From: Desulfosporosinus sp. Sb-LF
Lineage (GTDB): Bacteria; Bacillota; Desulfitobacteriia; Desulfitobacteriales; Desulfitobacteriaceae
Reading direction: 5' to 3'
Length of the DNA: 64,000 nucleotides
NCBI RefSeq assembly: GCF_004766055.1
Contig: NZ_SPQR01000006.1
Span: 186,001-250,000, forward strand
How positions within the stretch are numbered: position 1 is the stretch's first letter; each line of letters begins with the position of its first letter. Made by a program: the position numbers and the translations under genes. The notes under the pieces are model-generated. The model saw nothing but the letters and a program-made list of their open reading frames with translations, did no database searches and was not told the DNA's origin. Positions 54,007 through 63,757 of this stretch are shown here, one piece after another.

Positions 54007-55303
54007 AGAAGTACGGGTCATTGACCCGAGTCAAATGATTTCGTCCGCCCGGGATGTTTTGATTAAAAACGGGAAGGTGTTAGAAATCTCTTCCTCAATG
54101 ACAGAAGCAGAGGTTTTGGCAAAAGCACAAGGTGAACCAGTGGAAGCCATCGAGGGAAAAGGGAAATTTCTCTTTCCCGGGCTAATCGATGTACACACTC
54201 ATCTGCGTGAGCCGGGACAAGAGGATAAAGAAGATATTTTAAGTGGCTCACGTGCCGCAGTGCGCGGAGGATTTACGACTATTTTGGCGATGGCTAACAC
54301 TCTGCCCGTGATCGATAACCGAGCTTTGGTTGAATTTGTACGATTACAGGGGGAACGTGCAGGATATGCTCGAGTGCTACCAATTGGGACGGTTACTAAA
54401 GGGATGAAAGGTGAAGAACTGGCCGAAATGGCAGATATGAAAGAGGGGGGAGCAGCGGCCTTTTCGGATGATGGTAAAAACATTCAAAATGCTGAAGTGA
54501 TGCGGCTTGCTCTAGAATATGCCAAATTGACCGGATTACCCATTATTAGTCATTGTGAGGATAAGAATTTAGCCGGAGAAGGTTTGATGCGTCGCGGTCT
54601 GGCGTCTGGTCGGATGGGATTAAGAGGGATTCCTGCGAGTGCTGAAAGTGTCATTGTTGCTCGAGATTTGCTCTTGGCCGAGGAAACGGGTGGAAAACTC
54701 CATCTTGCTCATATTTCTACCGCGGAGAGTGTTGACTTGATTCGAAGAGCTAAAGCACGGGGTGTTAATGTCACGGCTGAAGTAAATCCTCACCACTTAA
54801 TTTTTTGCGATGAAGAGATAACTCTTACAGATACGGTGCTAAAGGTGAATCCTCCTTTGGGTTCCCGAGAGGATAGAGATGCACTTATTGAGGGACTCCG
54901 AGATGGTACGATCGATATGATCGCGACGGACCATGCTCCCCACACCCAGGCCGAAAAGGCGCGACCTTTTGCGGAGGCTCCGTTTGGCATAGCAAGTCTT
55001 GAGACCGCACTGAGCGCAGTTTGGCAGTATTTGGTGTTGCCAGGGCGGTTGTCTATGGATCGGGTGATCGAGGCCTGGAGTGTTGCTCCAGCACAGCGGT
55101 TTGGTTTGAGTGGAGGTTCGCTTAAAGCGGGAGCAGTCGCAGATATGGTACTCTTTGACCCGGATTTCCATGAGGAGATTGTTCCAGCTAAGCTGGTTTC
55201 GAAAGCGCGGAATACACCGTTTTTAGGTAAGACCTTACAAGGTTTTCCCGTCATGGTATGGGTGGAAGGCAGACTTGTGCAGAGAAATCGCACCGTAATA
55301 TAA
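53993..55303 (+). CDS. pyrC: Dihydroorotase
   Basis: A 436-residue zinc amidohydrolase, type I. The metal motif is DVHTHLREPGQEDKED, followed by SGSRAAVRGGFTTILAMANT, histidines in SHCEDKNL and HLAHIST, and the catalytic Asp in IATDHAPHT. It cyclises carbamoyl-aspartate to dihydroorotate. It overlaps pyrB by 14 bp and AGGAGGATC inside pyrB serves as ribosome binding site. The 176-bp gap to carA contains an ATTGATA/TATCAAT inverted repeat (55321-55342) but no attenuator. Confidence 0.96.
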   Translation: MWWLKEVRVIDPSQMISSARDVLIKNGKVLEISSSMTEAEVLAKAQGEPVEAIEGKGKFLFPGLIDVHTHLREPGQEDKEDILSGSRAAVRGGFTTILAMANTLPVIDNRALVEFVRLQGERAGYARVLPIGTVTKGMKGEELAEMADMKEGGAAAFSDDGKNIQNAEVMRLALEYAKLTGLPIISHCEDKNLAGEGLMRRGLASGRMGLRGIPASAESVIVARDLLLAEETGGKLHLAHISTAESVDLIRRAKARGVNVTAEVNPHHLIFCDEEITLTDTVLKVNPPLGSREDRDALIEGLRDGTIDMIATDHAPHTQAEKARPFAEAPFGIASLETALSAVWQYLVLPGRLSMDRVIEAWSVAPAQRFGLSGGSLKAGAVADMVLFDPDFHEEIVPAKLVSKARNTPFLGKTLQGFPVMVWVEGRLVQRNRTVI

Positions 55304-55488
55304 CGTAATTTTAAGTAAATATTGATAGAAATAGGTATCAATATTAGTTGGCCTTTATAAGGCAAGATTAATGAACAAAATCAAGGGCCAGTTACAAAAA
55401 TACTGAAACCTATATTAATAGGCTTATAGCATCTCTTGATTGAAGGATTTAATGGGTTGAATAGAGGATTAGAGAGGAAGTGCCGAAG

Positions 55489-56604
55489 GTGGCTTATCTC
55501 GTATTTAAGGATGGGACAACCTTTGAGGGGGAAGAGTTTGGGGCGTGGTTGAAGGGTTTAAACTCAGTGACTGAGCAAGAAGTGGTCTTTAATACGTCCA
55601 TGAGTGGCTATCAGGAAATGGTCACTGATTTGTCCTATGCGGGGCAGATTCTCGTCCTGACTCAACCGCAAATCGGAAATTATGGCTGGCATCACGAAGA
55701 AAATGAAGCAGATAAAACTCGTCTACAGGGACTCATCGTGAGGGAGCTTTCTGATGGAGAGGGTAGTTTACATGCTGAGGGATCGTTGGAGGACTATTGC
55801 CAGCAGCATGGAGTGAAGGGTTTAAAGGGAGTCGATACACGGGCTTTAACACGGTATTTGAGAGAATTTGGAACATTGCCTGGCGTACTTGTTCATACCC
55901 GGGAGATTGGTTTGGAGTTCTGGGCAAATTTTCAGGAGCATGATAAAGCAAAGGAAAAGAGCGAACACTGGGTTTACCGGTCAACGGTTAAGGAAGCTTA
56001 CGAAATTCCAGGATTGGGCTCTTTAATTGCTGTTTTAGACTTTGGGGCTAAACGAAATATTGTCCGGCATCTTCAAAAACGAGGGTTCAGGATCATGGTG
56101 TTTCCGGCCGGATCGACGCCTGAAGAGATTTTGAGGCATCGTCCCAGCGGAATAGTTTTAAGCAATGGTCCCGGAGATCCTGAAGAGTTGCCGGAATGTG
56201 TAGCCACAGTGCGCGGATTATATGATAAGTTGCCAGTCTTAGGTATCTGTTTAGGACATCAACTTTTGGCTTTGGCAGCAGGTGGAGAGACGTATAAACT
56301 CCCTTATGGGCATCGCGGTGGTAATCATCCGGTCCTTGATGTTCGGACGGAAAAAGCGACCATGACTGCTCAAAACCACGGGTATGCCGTGCAGGAAGCC
56401 TCTTTGGCGGGTTCAGGCTTTGAAGTGACGTTGCGCAATCTCAACGACGGAACGGTAGAGGGGATGGAGCATGACACTTATCCAATCCTATCGGTACAGT
56501 TTCATCCTGAGGGTGCGCCGGGACCAGAGGAGAACGCTGAGATTTTCGATCGGTTTAAAGAATTAGTGGAAAGCAGCAGCTTAATCAGAAAGGGGAGAAA
56601 CTAA
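55489..56604 (+). CDS. carA: Carbamoyl-phosphate synthase small subunit
   Basis: A 371-residue glutamine amidotransferase. The N-terminal domain begins [17 protein letters not shown] and includes [24 protein letters not shown]. The class I GATase domain has C254 in [17 protein letters not shown] and the His-Glu pair in [14 protein letters not shown]. It feeds ammonia to CarB. The GTG at 55489 has GAGGAA 9 nt upstream; a GTG at 55480 is too close to it. carB follows 2 bp after the stop. Confidence 0.95.
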   Translation: MAYLVFKDGTTFEGEEFGAWLKGLNSVTEQEVVFNTSMSGYQEMVTDLSYAGQILVLTQPQIGNYGWHHEENEADKTRLQGLIVRELSDGEGSLHAEGSLEDYCQQHGVKGLKGVDTRALTRYLREFGTLPGVLVHTREIGLEFWANFQEHDKAKEKSEHWVYRSTVKEAYEIPGLGSLIAVLDFGAKRNIVRHLQKRGFRIMVFPAGSTPEEILRHRPSGIVLSNGPGDPEELPECVATVRGLYDKLPVLGICLGHQLLALAAGGETYKLPYGHRGGNHPVLDVRTEKATMTAQNHGYAVQEASLAGSGFEVTLRNLNDGTVEGMEHDTYPILSVQFHPEGAPGPEENAEIFDRFKELVESSSLIRKGRN

Positions 56605-56606
56605 CG

Positions 56607-59600
56607 ATGCCCAAGAAGGAATGGAAAAAGGTTTTGGTGATCGGGTCAGGTCCCATTGTGATTGGGCAGGCTGCTGAGTTTGACTATGCAGGTACCCAAG
56701 CCTGTCGTGCTATACGCGAAGAAGGGGTAGAAGTTATTCTCGTCAACTCCAACCCTGCAACGATTATGACAGATCGAGAAACGGCAGATCGAGTGTACAT
56801 TGAGCCTTTGACCGTAGAATCTGTGGAACGGATTATTGAGCGGGAGAGGCCAGATGGACTGATCCCTACTATGGGAGGGCAAACCGGCTTGAACCTGGCT
56901 TATCAGCTTGCAAAACGGGGAGTTTTGGATCGCTGCGAGGTCACTTTAATGGGCACCTCTCTTCAAAGTATTGATCAAGCGGAAGATCGGGAAAGCTTCC
57001 GGTCCTTGATGAAGGAACTTGGGGAACCCATTCCTGAAAGTAAAATTGTGTCCAAAGTTGAAGATGCACTTGATTTCGCGAAGGAAACAGGCTACCCACT
57101 CATTGTGCGCCCAGCTTTTACCTTGGGAGGAACCGGGGGAGGGATTGTGCAGAGCGCTGAGGAACTGAAGCTGATTTCAGAGAGTGGATTACAGGCAAGT
57201 CTCATTGGACAGATTTTAGTGGAGCGCAGTGTAGCGGGCTGGAAAGAAGTCGAATTTGAAGTCTTACGCGATGGAGTCGGCAATTGCATAACGATTTGCC
57301 ATATGGAAAATATGGATCCAGTGGGAGTACATACAGGGGATAGTATCGTCGTGGCGCCCTGCCTAACCTTGACAGATCGGGAAGTTCAGATGTTACGCAG
57401 CTCTTCACGGAAGATCGTAAATGGACTGGGAATTGAAGGGGGATGCAATGTCCAGTTTGCCTTGCATCCTTCAAGCATGGAATATGTAGTGATTGAGGTT
57501 AACCCCCGTCTAAGCCGTTCTAGTGCCCTCGCCTCTAAGGCTACTGGGTATCCGATCGCCAAGGTCGCGGCCAAAATAGCCTTGGGTTATGCCCTGACAG
57601 AAATCAAAAATGCTGTAACAGGAAAAACCTCGGCTTGTTTCGAACCAGCCTTAGACTATGTCGTGGTTAAAATTCCACGCTGGCCTTTTGATAAATTCAC
57701 AGAGGCAGATCGGCGCTTAGGCACCCAGATGAAGGCAACCGGAGAAGTCATGGGTATCGGTCGTAATTTGGAAACTGCCTTACTCAAAGCCGTTCGTTCT
57801 CTCGATATAAAGGTGTACGGAGTTCGATTACGAGAGCTTGAGGGATTATCAGATACTGAACTCAAAACCTCGTGCCTTCAGCCCGATGACCGACAATTGT
57901 TTGTTCTTGCCGAGGCTTTGAAGCGCGGTTGGACGGTGGATTGGTTAGCAGAGTTGACGGGCTGGAATCGTTATTTTCTGGTTATTCTTAACCGTCTGGT
58001 GGACAACATGGTTTTACTGGAACAAGCACCTTGGGATAAGGAGATCATGCTTCGTGCTAAACGGCTTGGGTTTGCGGATTTAGAAATTGCAGCCCTTTGG
58101 AATAGTACAGAAGATGAGGTATATAGATTCAGGCAAGAGTCGGGTCTTCGACCTGTTTTTAAAATGGTTGATACTTGTGCCGGGGAGTTTGAGGCCACAA
58201 CGCCGTACTTTTATTCTAGCTATGATGTTGAAGATGAAGGGGAAGTCCATAAGGTACCCAAGGTGGTCGTCTTAGGATCGGGCTCCATTCGGATCGGGCA
58301 AGGGATTGAATTTGACTATTGTTCCGTACATGCGGTTTTGGCACTGCGAAAAGCAGGCTTTGAAAGTATTATTATCAATAACAATCCCGAGACAGTCTCA
58401 ACGGACTTTGACACAGCGGATCGACTGTATTTCGAGCCCTTGACCTTGGAAGATGTCTCTGCGATTTTAGACAAAGAACAGCCCGATGGTGTGGTGGTTC
58501 AGTTCGGAGGGCAAACAGCCATTGGCTTGGCCAGCGGATTAGCGCGGCGCGGATATAAAGTTTTGGGTACGACAGTGGAGGATATTGACCGAGCTGAGGA
58601 GCGGGGAACCTTCGATCGTGTACTTCATGACCTGGGGGCCAAACGGCCTCGCGGGGGCGGGGCCACGAATATGGAGCAAGTGCAACGTGTGGCCCAAGAG
58701 ATAGGATTCCCCTTGGTGGTTCGGCCATCCTATGTCTTAGGTGGACGGGCCATGGATATTGTCTATGAAGAAACGGAACTAGAAGCTGTCGTCAAACGTG
58801 CTCTATTGGCATCCTCGGATCAGGAGATCTGGATGGATCAATATCTCCTGGGAACTGAGGTGGAAGTCGATGCAATCTCAGATGGAGAAAATGTCTTCAT
58901 CCCGGGAATCATGGAACATTTAGAGCGGGCAGGGGTCCATTCTGGGGATTCTATAGCGGTCTATCCGCCGCAAACACTGGACTTAGATATGCAAGGGCGG
59001 ATCATAGCTTTAACGGAATCGTTAGCCCGGTCATTAAAGATTAAAGGATTACTAAACATCCAGTATGTCATTTATCAGAAAGAACTCTTTGTCCTTGAAG
59101 TGAATCCTCGATCGAGTCGCACCGTTCCTTTCCTGAGTAAAGTTACTGGGGTCCCCATTGTAGACTGGGCGACCCAAGTCATCCTAGGAAGAGATTGGAA
59201 AGATATAAAGATCCCGCACGGCCTCTGGCCAATAGGGGATCGGGTAGCTGTCAAAGCACCTGTGTTCTCTTTCTCGAAACTTCAACGGGTCGAGCCATCA
59301 TTAGGCCCAGAAATGAAATCTACGGGTGAAGTCATGGGAATGGATAGAACGTATGAAAAGGCCCTCTATAAAGCGCTTCTTGGTGCAGGGCTGTCATTTA
59401 CGACATATGGTTCTGTGTTTGTTACCTTGGCAGACCGTGATAAAGCAGAAGGGGTTGCCCTCGCTCGGAGGTTTGCAGAACTTGGGTTTAGAATCTTAGC
59501 CACGGAGGGAACAACGCTTTACTTAAAGAATCAGGGGTTAAGAGTGGAACAGATTGCGAAATTGCACGATGGCTCCAACGAAATTATCGATGGAATTCGG

Positions 59601-59780
59601 AAACAAAAAATTCAATGTGTCGTTAATACTACAACCCATGGTCGTGTACAAGAAAGTGATGGGTTTGCGATCCGAAGAGCGGCTGTGGAACATGGAATCC
59701 CTTGCTTCACGAGCTTAGATACCGCCGGAGCATTGCTCCAAGTTCTGGAAAGTATTTCGCCAGGTCTCTTGCCACTTTAA
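56607..59780 (+). CDS. carB: Carbamoyl-phosphate synthase large subunit
   Basis: A 1057-residue enzyme made of two ATP-grasp halves. The first starts [27 protein letters not shown], with [12 protein letters not shown], and the second [28 protein letters not shown], with [13 protein letters not shown]-terminal allosteric MGS-like domain starts near residue 930 ([17 protein letters not shown]). In this family the final domain binds UMP or PRPP. With carA it supplies carbamoyl phosphate for pyrimidines, and within this operon that is its clear role. Confidence 0.97.
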   Translation: MPKKEWKKVLVIGSGPIVIGQAAEFDYAGTQACRAIREEGVEVILVNSNPATIMTDRETADRVYIEPLTVESVERIIERERPDGLIPTMGGQTGLNLAYQLAKRGVLDRCEVTLMGTSLQSIDQAEDRESFRSLMKELGEPIPESKIVSKVEDALDFAKETGYPLIVRPAFTLGGTGGGIVQSAEELKLISESGLQASLIGQILVERSVAGWKEVEFEVLRDGVGNCITICHMENMDPVGVHTGDSIVVAPCLTLTDREVQMLRSSSRKIVNGLGIEGGCNVQFALHPSSMEYVVIEVNPRLSRSSALASKATGYPIAKVAAKIALGYALTEIKNAVTGKTSACFEPALDYVVVKIPRWPFDKFTEADRRLGTQMKATGEVMGIGRNLETALLKAVRSLDIKVYGVRLRELEGLSDTELKTSCLQPDDRQLFVLAEALKRGWTVDWLAELTGWNRYFLVILNRLVDNMVLLEQAPWDKEIMLRAKRLGFADLEIAALWNSTEDEVYRFRQESGLRPVFKMVDTCAGEFEATTPYFYSSYDVEDEGEVHKVPKVVVLGSGSIRIGQGIEFDYCSVHAVLALRKAGFESIIINNNPETVSTDFDTADRLYFEPLTLEDVSAILDKEQPDGVVVQFGGQTAIGLASGLARRGYKVLGTTVEDIDRAEERGTFDRVLHDLGAKRPRGGGATNMEQVQRVAQEIGFPLVVRPSYVLGGRAMDIVYEETELEAVVKRALLASSDQEIWMDQYLLGTEVEVDAISDGENVFIPGIMEHLERAGVHSGDSIAVYPPQTLDLDMQGRIIALTESLARSLKIKGLLNIQYVIYQKELFVLEVNPRSSRTVPFLSKVTGVPIVDWATQVILGRDWKDIKIPHGLWPIGDRVAVKAPVFSFSKLQRVEPSLGPEMKSTGEVMGMDRTYEKALYKALLGAGLSFTTYGSVFVTLADRDKAEGVALARRFAELGFRILATEGTTLYLKNQGLRVEQIAKLHDGSNEIIDGIRKQKIQCVVNTTTHGRVQESDGFAIRRAAVEHGIPCFTSLDTAGALLQVLESISPGLLPL

Positions 59781-59865
59781 GTAGCTCCATCTCTAGATTA
59801 TTGAACTTATTTAGGATTGTGATATTCTATATTTCGAATTACGAACCAGGAGAGGAGGGGATGCC

Positions 59866-60783
59866 ATGCTTACGGAAGGACAAGTAGTTGTTCATGAACG
59901 CATTGGAGATGAAGACCAAAGGCTTAGGCGATTGGTTCTAAAGGGACCGATTGCCCAAGTCGCGAAGGCTGGACAATTCGTCGCAATCCAGGTTCAGGAT
60001 CCAGCGCTTTCGTCATTTGATCCGTTATTGCGACGGCCTATTAGCATTGCAGGTATTTCTCCCGAACGCGACGAGATTACCTTGCTTTATCGAATTATGG
60101 GTCGGGGAACTGAAATCTTAGCACGAGCTCGATGCGGAGAGCGGCTTAGTATTATGGGACCCTTGGGAAACGGTTTTTCGTTTCCCAAACAAGAAGGGGA
60201 ATTGTGGCTGGTTGCAGGGGGAATCGGTGTATTCCCCCTATATGCTCTGGCTCAAAGCGCGCTTGCTCGGGGCCTTAAAGTGCGTTTGTTTTGGGGAGGC
60301 GAAAGTCACTCTTTTCTCGATAGTGCGGGGCTTTCCTCATGGCAAGCTTTGGGGCTTCCCATACATCTGAGTACGCTTGACGGAAGTATAGGGCAAAAGG
60401 GTTTTGTAACTGAGCAGGTACAGGAGCATTTATCACGGTTATCAGGGCAAGTGGTCTTGGCCGGACAGATGGAACAGGAAAATCAGGAGAGCCAAGGGAG
60501 TCAGGTTAAAACCGAACATACAAAACTAATATCAACTAGCGGTAGCATCATCGTGGCGACTTGTGGTCCAAAAAAGATGATGCAGGCTGTTACGGAACTG
60601 TGCATGAATTTTGGAGTTTCCGTAGAAGTTTCTCTGGAAGAACGTATGGGCTGTGCCGTAGGTGCTTGCTTAGGATGTGTATGTACGCTTAGGGATGAAG
60701 CGGGGAATCTGATTCATAAGAAAGTTTGTCAGGATGGACCAGTGTTTCGGGGTGAGGAGGTTGTCTGGGATGAGTCTTGTTGA
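59866..60783 (+). CDS. pyrK: Dihydroorotate dehydrogenase electron transfer subunit PyrK
   Basis: A 305-residue FAD/[2Fe-2S] protein passing electrons from PyrD to NAD+. The FAD domain has FDPLLRRPISIAGIS, the NAD domain GELWLVAGGIGVFPLYALAQSALARG, and the iron-sulfur ligands lie in MGCAVGACLGCVC and, 12 residues later, KVCQDGPVF. It is longer than usual PyrK (about 250-270 aa) because of a Gln/Glu/Ser-rich insert at about residues 201-228, just before IIVATCGPKKMM. The ATG follows GGAGAGGAGGGG. Its end overlaps pyrD by 14 bp. Confidence 0.95.
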   Translation: MLTEGQVVVHERIGDEDQRLRRLVLKGPIAQVAKAGQFVAIQVQDPALSSFDPLLRRPISIAGISPERDEITLLYRIMGRGTEILARARCGERLSIMGPLGNGFSFPKQEGELWLVAGGIGVFPLYALAQSALARGLKVRLFWGGESHSFLDSAGLSSWQALGLPIHLSTLDGSIGQKGFVTEQVQEHLSRLSGQVVLAGQMEQENQESQGSQVKTEHTKLISTSGSIIVATCGPKKMMQAVTELCMNFGVSVEVSLEERMGCAVGACLGCVCTLRDEAGNLIHKKVCQDGPVFRGEEVVWDESC

Positions 60784-61690
60784 CCTAACAACACAGTTTG
60801 CAGGTATCAATTTAAGGAATCCGGTCCTCACCTCGTCAGGAACTTATGGATTTGGAGAGGAGTATGCCGCCTATTGTCCCGTCGAAGCTTTAGGGGGAAT
60901 AACCTTAAAGGGGCTTACCCCATTGCCCAGACTGGGAAATCCAGTTCCTCGGCTAGCTGAAACTCCAGCAGGCTTACTAAACGCGGTAGGTCTTGAGAAT
61001 CCGGGTCTTGAGGAATTTTTAAAATCCTATCTTCCCAAGGTACGCAAATTGCCCACAGCGGTGATTGCCAATATCTCTGGATTTTCGTTAGAGGATTATG
61101 TACAGATGGCCCAGGCGTTGAAAAAGGATTCTGGATTAGCTGCGCTTGAAGTGAATATTTCCTGCCCCAATGTTAAACATGGCGGGATGCATTTTGGAAC
61201 AGATCCAGGGAGTGCAGAGGAAGTCATTGCGGCCGTGAAGGCTGTAACGGATCTCCCGATTATCGCCAAGCTTTCACCCAATGTCACAGATATTGTTGGA
61301 ATGGCACGAGCGGTTCAGCGCGGAGGAGCAGATGCACTATCACTCATTAATACACTTTTGGGAATGCGTATTGACATTGATCAACAACGTCCCGTGTTAG
61401 CCAACACGTTTGGAGGGCTCTCTGGACCAGCGATTCGACCGGTTGCTGTCCGTATGGTTTGGCAAGTTTCTCAGGCCATAGATTTACCTATCATAGGTAT
61501 GGGCGGAATCACCACTTGGCAGGATGCTGTGGAATTCCTTTTGGCTGGGGCGACGGCCGTAAGTATCGGCACGGGGAACTTTGTGAATCCTCAGGCTCCA
61601 TTGGATATCCTAAGGGGAATCCAAGACTACTGCGAAAAACACGGACTGACTTCAGTGAGCGAATTAATAGGATTGGCACATAAGGCTTAG
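60770..61690 (+). CDS. pyrD: Dihydroorotate dehydrogenase, class 1B catalytic subunit
   Basis: A 306-residue FMN barrel that oxidises dihydroorotate. N-terminal LRNPVLTSSGTYGFGEEY, GLENPG, the catalytic cysteine in EVNISCPNVKHGG, and FMN-phosphate contacts PIIGMGGITTWQDAVEFLLAGATAVSIGTGNF are diagnostic of class 1B, which needs PyrK. The ATG at 60770 follows GGTGAGGAGG; a reading from further upstream would extend 36 bp into pyrK without homology. Confidence 0.96.
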   Translation: MSLVDLTTQFAGINLRNPVLTSSGTYGFGEEYAAYCPVEALGGITLKGLTPLPRLGNPVPRLAETPAGLLNAVGLENPGLEEFLKSYLPKVRKLPTAVIANISGFSLEDYVQMAQALKKDSGLAALEVNISCPNVKHGGMHFGTDPGSAEEVIAAVKAVTDLPIIAKLSPNVTDIVGMARAVQRGGADALSLINTLLGMRIDIDQQRPVLANTFGGLSGPAIRPVAVRMVWQVSQAIDLPIIGMGGITTWQDAVEFLLAGATAVSIGTGNFVNPQAPLDILRGIQDYCEKHGLTSVSELIGLAHKA

Positions 61691-61762
61691 TGGGAAGTGC
61701 ATGCCTAAATCATAGAATATTTCTCAACAAGTCCAAACCAGGAGAAACGGAGGGTTATCGTT

Positions 61763-62476
61763 TTGGATGAAACATCAAAAAATCAACGGGTCATGGTGGC
61801 TCTCGACGTGCAAGGGCGCGAAGAAGCATTAGTCCTTGCGAAAGCACTTCAAGGCAGTGGATGCTGGCTTAAAGTGGGGTTAGAGCTGTATGCATATACA
61901 GGTCCAGCGATGATTCAAGAACTGAAAGCTCTGGGATTTCCCATCTTCCTGGACTTAAAGCTTCACGACATTCCTACAACGGTGGAACGGGCGATTCGTG
62001 GATTCGTCCAGTGCGGTGTGGACATGATCAATGTTCATTGCAGTGGCGGGTATGATATGATGGCAAGGGCTGCGCACGCTGTGCGGGAAGCAGGGAGTAC
62101 ATTAGAGCGTGTACCGAAAGTTATTGGAGTTACGGTCCTCACAAGTATGTCAGAAGATCAATTTAGACAAGAGATGGGGGTTGAACGGAAACTCCAGGAG
62201 CATGTGGTGGAACTCGCGAAACTGGCAGAAAAGGCTGGATTAGACGGAGTTGTTGCTTCGGCTAGAGAAGCGAGGGAGATAAGGCGGAGCACCGAATCAG
62301 GTTTTCTGATTGTCACTCCGGGGATCCGTCCAACATGGAGTGAGGCGCAGGACCAGTCACGTGTCCTAACTCCCCATGAGGCCTTGGAAGCTGGAAGCTC
62401 GTATCTTGTGGTCGGGAGGCCGATTACACGTGCTGAAGATCCACGTCAAGCTTTGGAAAAACTTTGGGTACGGTAG
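61763..62476 (+). CDS. pyrF: Orotidine 5'-phosphate decarboxylase
   Basis: A 237-residue TIM-barrel enzyme making UMP from OMP. MVALDVQGREEALVLAKAL, the catalytic D-x-K-x-x-D in FLDLKLHDIPTTVERA, and the phosphate-binding ends IVTPGIRPTWSEAQDQSRV and SYLVVGRPITRAEDP are diagnostic of the type 1 family. TTG start after GGAGGG, about 70 bp behind pyrD. Confidence 0.96.
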   Translation: MDETSKNQRVMVALDVQGREEALVLAKALQGSGCWLKVGLELYAYTGPAMIQELKALGFPIFLDLKLHDIPTTVERAIRGFVQCGVDMINVHCSGGYDMMARAAHAVREAGSTLERVPKVIGVTVLTSMSEDQFRQEMGVERKLQEHVVELAKLAEKAGLDGVVASAREAREIRRSTESGFLIVTPGIRPTWSEAQDQSRVLTPHEALEAGSSYLVVGRPITRAEDPRQALEKLWVR

Positions 62477-62494
62477 GAAAAGGAGAGAAAAATA

Positions 62495-63100
62495 ATGGAT
62501 AAGCAATCGAATATAAATAGAACCCCACTCACGTCCGATGAATATCTTGACTTGTTCAGAAAAAGCGAAGCTTTGTTGGACGGGCATTTTCTGTTAACTT
62601 CAGGAAAACATAGTGCTCAGTACATGCAATGTGCTCAAGTACTGCAATACCCAGATAGAGCAGCCGTACTCGCAGAGGGACTCGCCGCATCATTCCGCGA
62701 CAATGACATTCAAACCGTCATCGGTCCCGCCATGGGAGGGATTTTGGTGGCCCATGAAGTCGCCAAAGCCTTAGGGGTTCGAGCCTTATTCACAGAACGA
62801 GAAAATGGAATCATGCGTTTGCGCAGAGGGTTTACTCTTTCCCCGGGAGAACGCGTGTTAGTTGTGGAGGACGTAATCACGACGGGTGGATCCGTTCGTG
62901 AGGTGCTTTCTGCGGTTCGTGAATTCGGAGCCATTCCGGTGGGTGTCGGCGTGCTTGTTGATCGAACAGGCGGAAAGGTGGATTTTGGTCTGCCACAAAG
63001 CTCAATCATCCAGCTTAACATTCAGGCCTTTGAAGCGGAGGAATGTCCGCTATGTGCTCAAGGGATTCCTGCTATTAAACCTGGAAGCCGGAAAGTCTAA
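62495..63100 (+). CDS. pyrE: Orotate phosphoribosyltransferase
   Basis: A 201-residue PRPP-dependent enzyme making OMP. GHFLLTSGKHSAQYMQCAQVLQYP, GPAMGGILVAHEVAKALG, FTERENG and the PRPP loop VLVVEDVITTGGSVREVL are diagnostic of the longer Clostridia/thermophile PyrE form, with a C-terminal CPLCAQGIPAIKPGSR. Last gene of the pyr operon. No clear terminator for the plus strand is seen after it. Confidence 0.96.
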   Translation: MDKQSNINRTPLTSDEYLDLFRKSEALLDGHFLLTSGKHSAQYMQCAQVLQYPDRAAVLAEGLAASFRDNDIQTVIGPAMGGILVAHEVAKALGVRALFTERENGIMRLRRGFTLSPGERVLVVEDVITTGGSVREVLSAVREFGAIPVGVGVLVDRTGGKVDFGLPQSSIIQLNIQAFEAEECPLCAQGIPAIKPGSRKV

Positions 63101-63136
63101 GAAATGGTTTTATCGCTTATGAATGTAGTAATAAAA

Positions 63137-63168
63137 TAAAAAAACACGCTCTTTAAGTACGAGCGTGT
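63137..63168 (-). terminator. Terminator of the FlxA-like gene
   Basis: Arms ACACGCTC (63144-63151) and GAGCGTGT (63161-63168) with a 9-nt loop. On the minus strand the hairpin is followed by a run of T, so it ends transcription from the gene at 63187-63495. Confidence 0.75.
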
Positions 63169-63186
63169 AAAAGAATAAGATCTAGG

Positions 63187-63495
63187 TTAAGCTTGAATAT
63201 CAATTTTGTAGTTGTTGGAAACAGAAGCAGTTGAAGGCTGAGTTACTTGTTGATTACTTCCAGCCTGATCAGATTTTTTGGCTTGTAGCTGTTGTATTTG
63301 CATTTCAAGTTGTGCTATTTGTGTTTGCAGTAATTGGACTTTCGACTCTTTTGTTTTAGCATCATCTTTGCTTTGACCCTCCGTTGTTACTTGCTTCTGG
63401 AGATTTTTGATTTGATTTTGGAGTTGCTTTACCTCACTACCATTCCCCGATGAATATGAGGTACTCGATGAAGAAGAAATTGATGAAATATGCAT
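63187..63495 (-). CDS. FlxA-like small coiled-coil protein
   Basis: A 102-residue polar protein. The N-terminus is Ser-rich (SSISSSSSTSYSSGNG). Residues about 20-72 form a coiled coil rich in Gln (EVKQLQNQIKNLQKQV and KVQLLQTQIAQLEMQIQQLQAKK). The tail is Gln/Ser/Thr-rich and disordered. This pattern fits the FlxA-like family, named from an E. coli flagellar-regulon gene of unknown function. AAGGAGG precedes the ATG on the minus strand. Confidence 0.75.
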   Translation of the reverse strand: MHISSISSSSSTSYSSGNGSEVKQLQNQIKNLQKQVTTEGQSKDDAKTKESKVQLLQTQIAQLEMQIQQLQAKKSDQAGSNQQVTQPSTASVSNNYKIDIQA

Positions 63496-63634
63496 AGCTG
63501 TAGCCTCCTTGTTAAATAGATTTGAGGTTGAAACGATCTCGAATTTACTTAGTCTATCGAAATAAACTCTTGGAAATATCTGTAGTTTAATTAACTTTTA
63601 CCAATCAATAACATTTATATAGTTAGTATATTCC

Positions 63635-63673
63635 AAGAGACCCGATGAATACAACTACTTCATCGGGTCTCTT
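63635..63673. terminator. Terminator-like hairpin between divergent genes
   Basis: A perfect 15-bp stem (63635-63649 with 63659-63673) with a 9-nt loop. It lies upstream of both flanking genes and before the promoter at 63697, so no transcript that it would end is visible. The T run is short. It may be a relic or a DNA-level signal. Confidence 0.6.
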
Positions 63674-63696
63674 TGTGTTGAAGTCTGAATCAAATC

Positions 63697-63724
63697 GTGA
63701 CAATAGATAAATATTTGATATAAT
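63697..63724 (+). promoter_or_regulatory. Sigma-A promoter of the last gene
   Basis: GTGACA (63697-63702) and a perfect TATAAT (63719-63724) are 16 bp apart, placing the start about 27 nt before the ATG at 63758. Confidence 0.65.
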
Positions 63725-63757
63725 TAACCAAATAAGGTAGCGAGAAGGGAGCGAATC

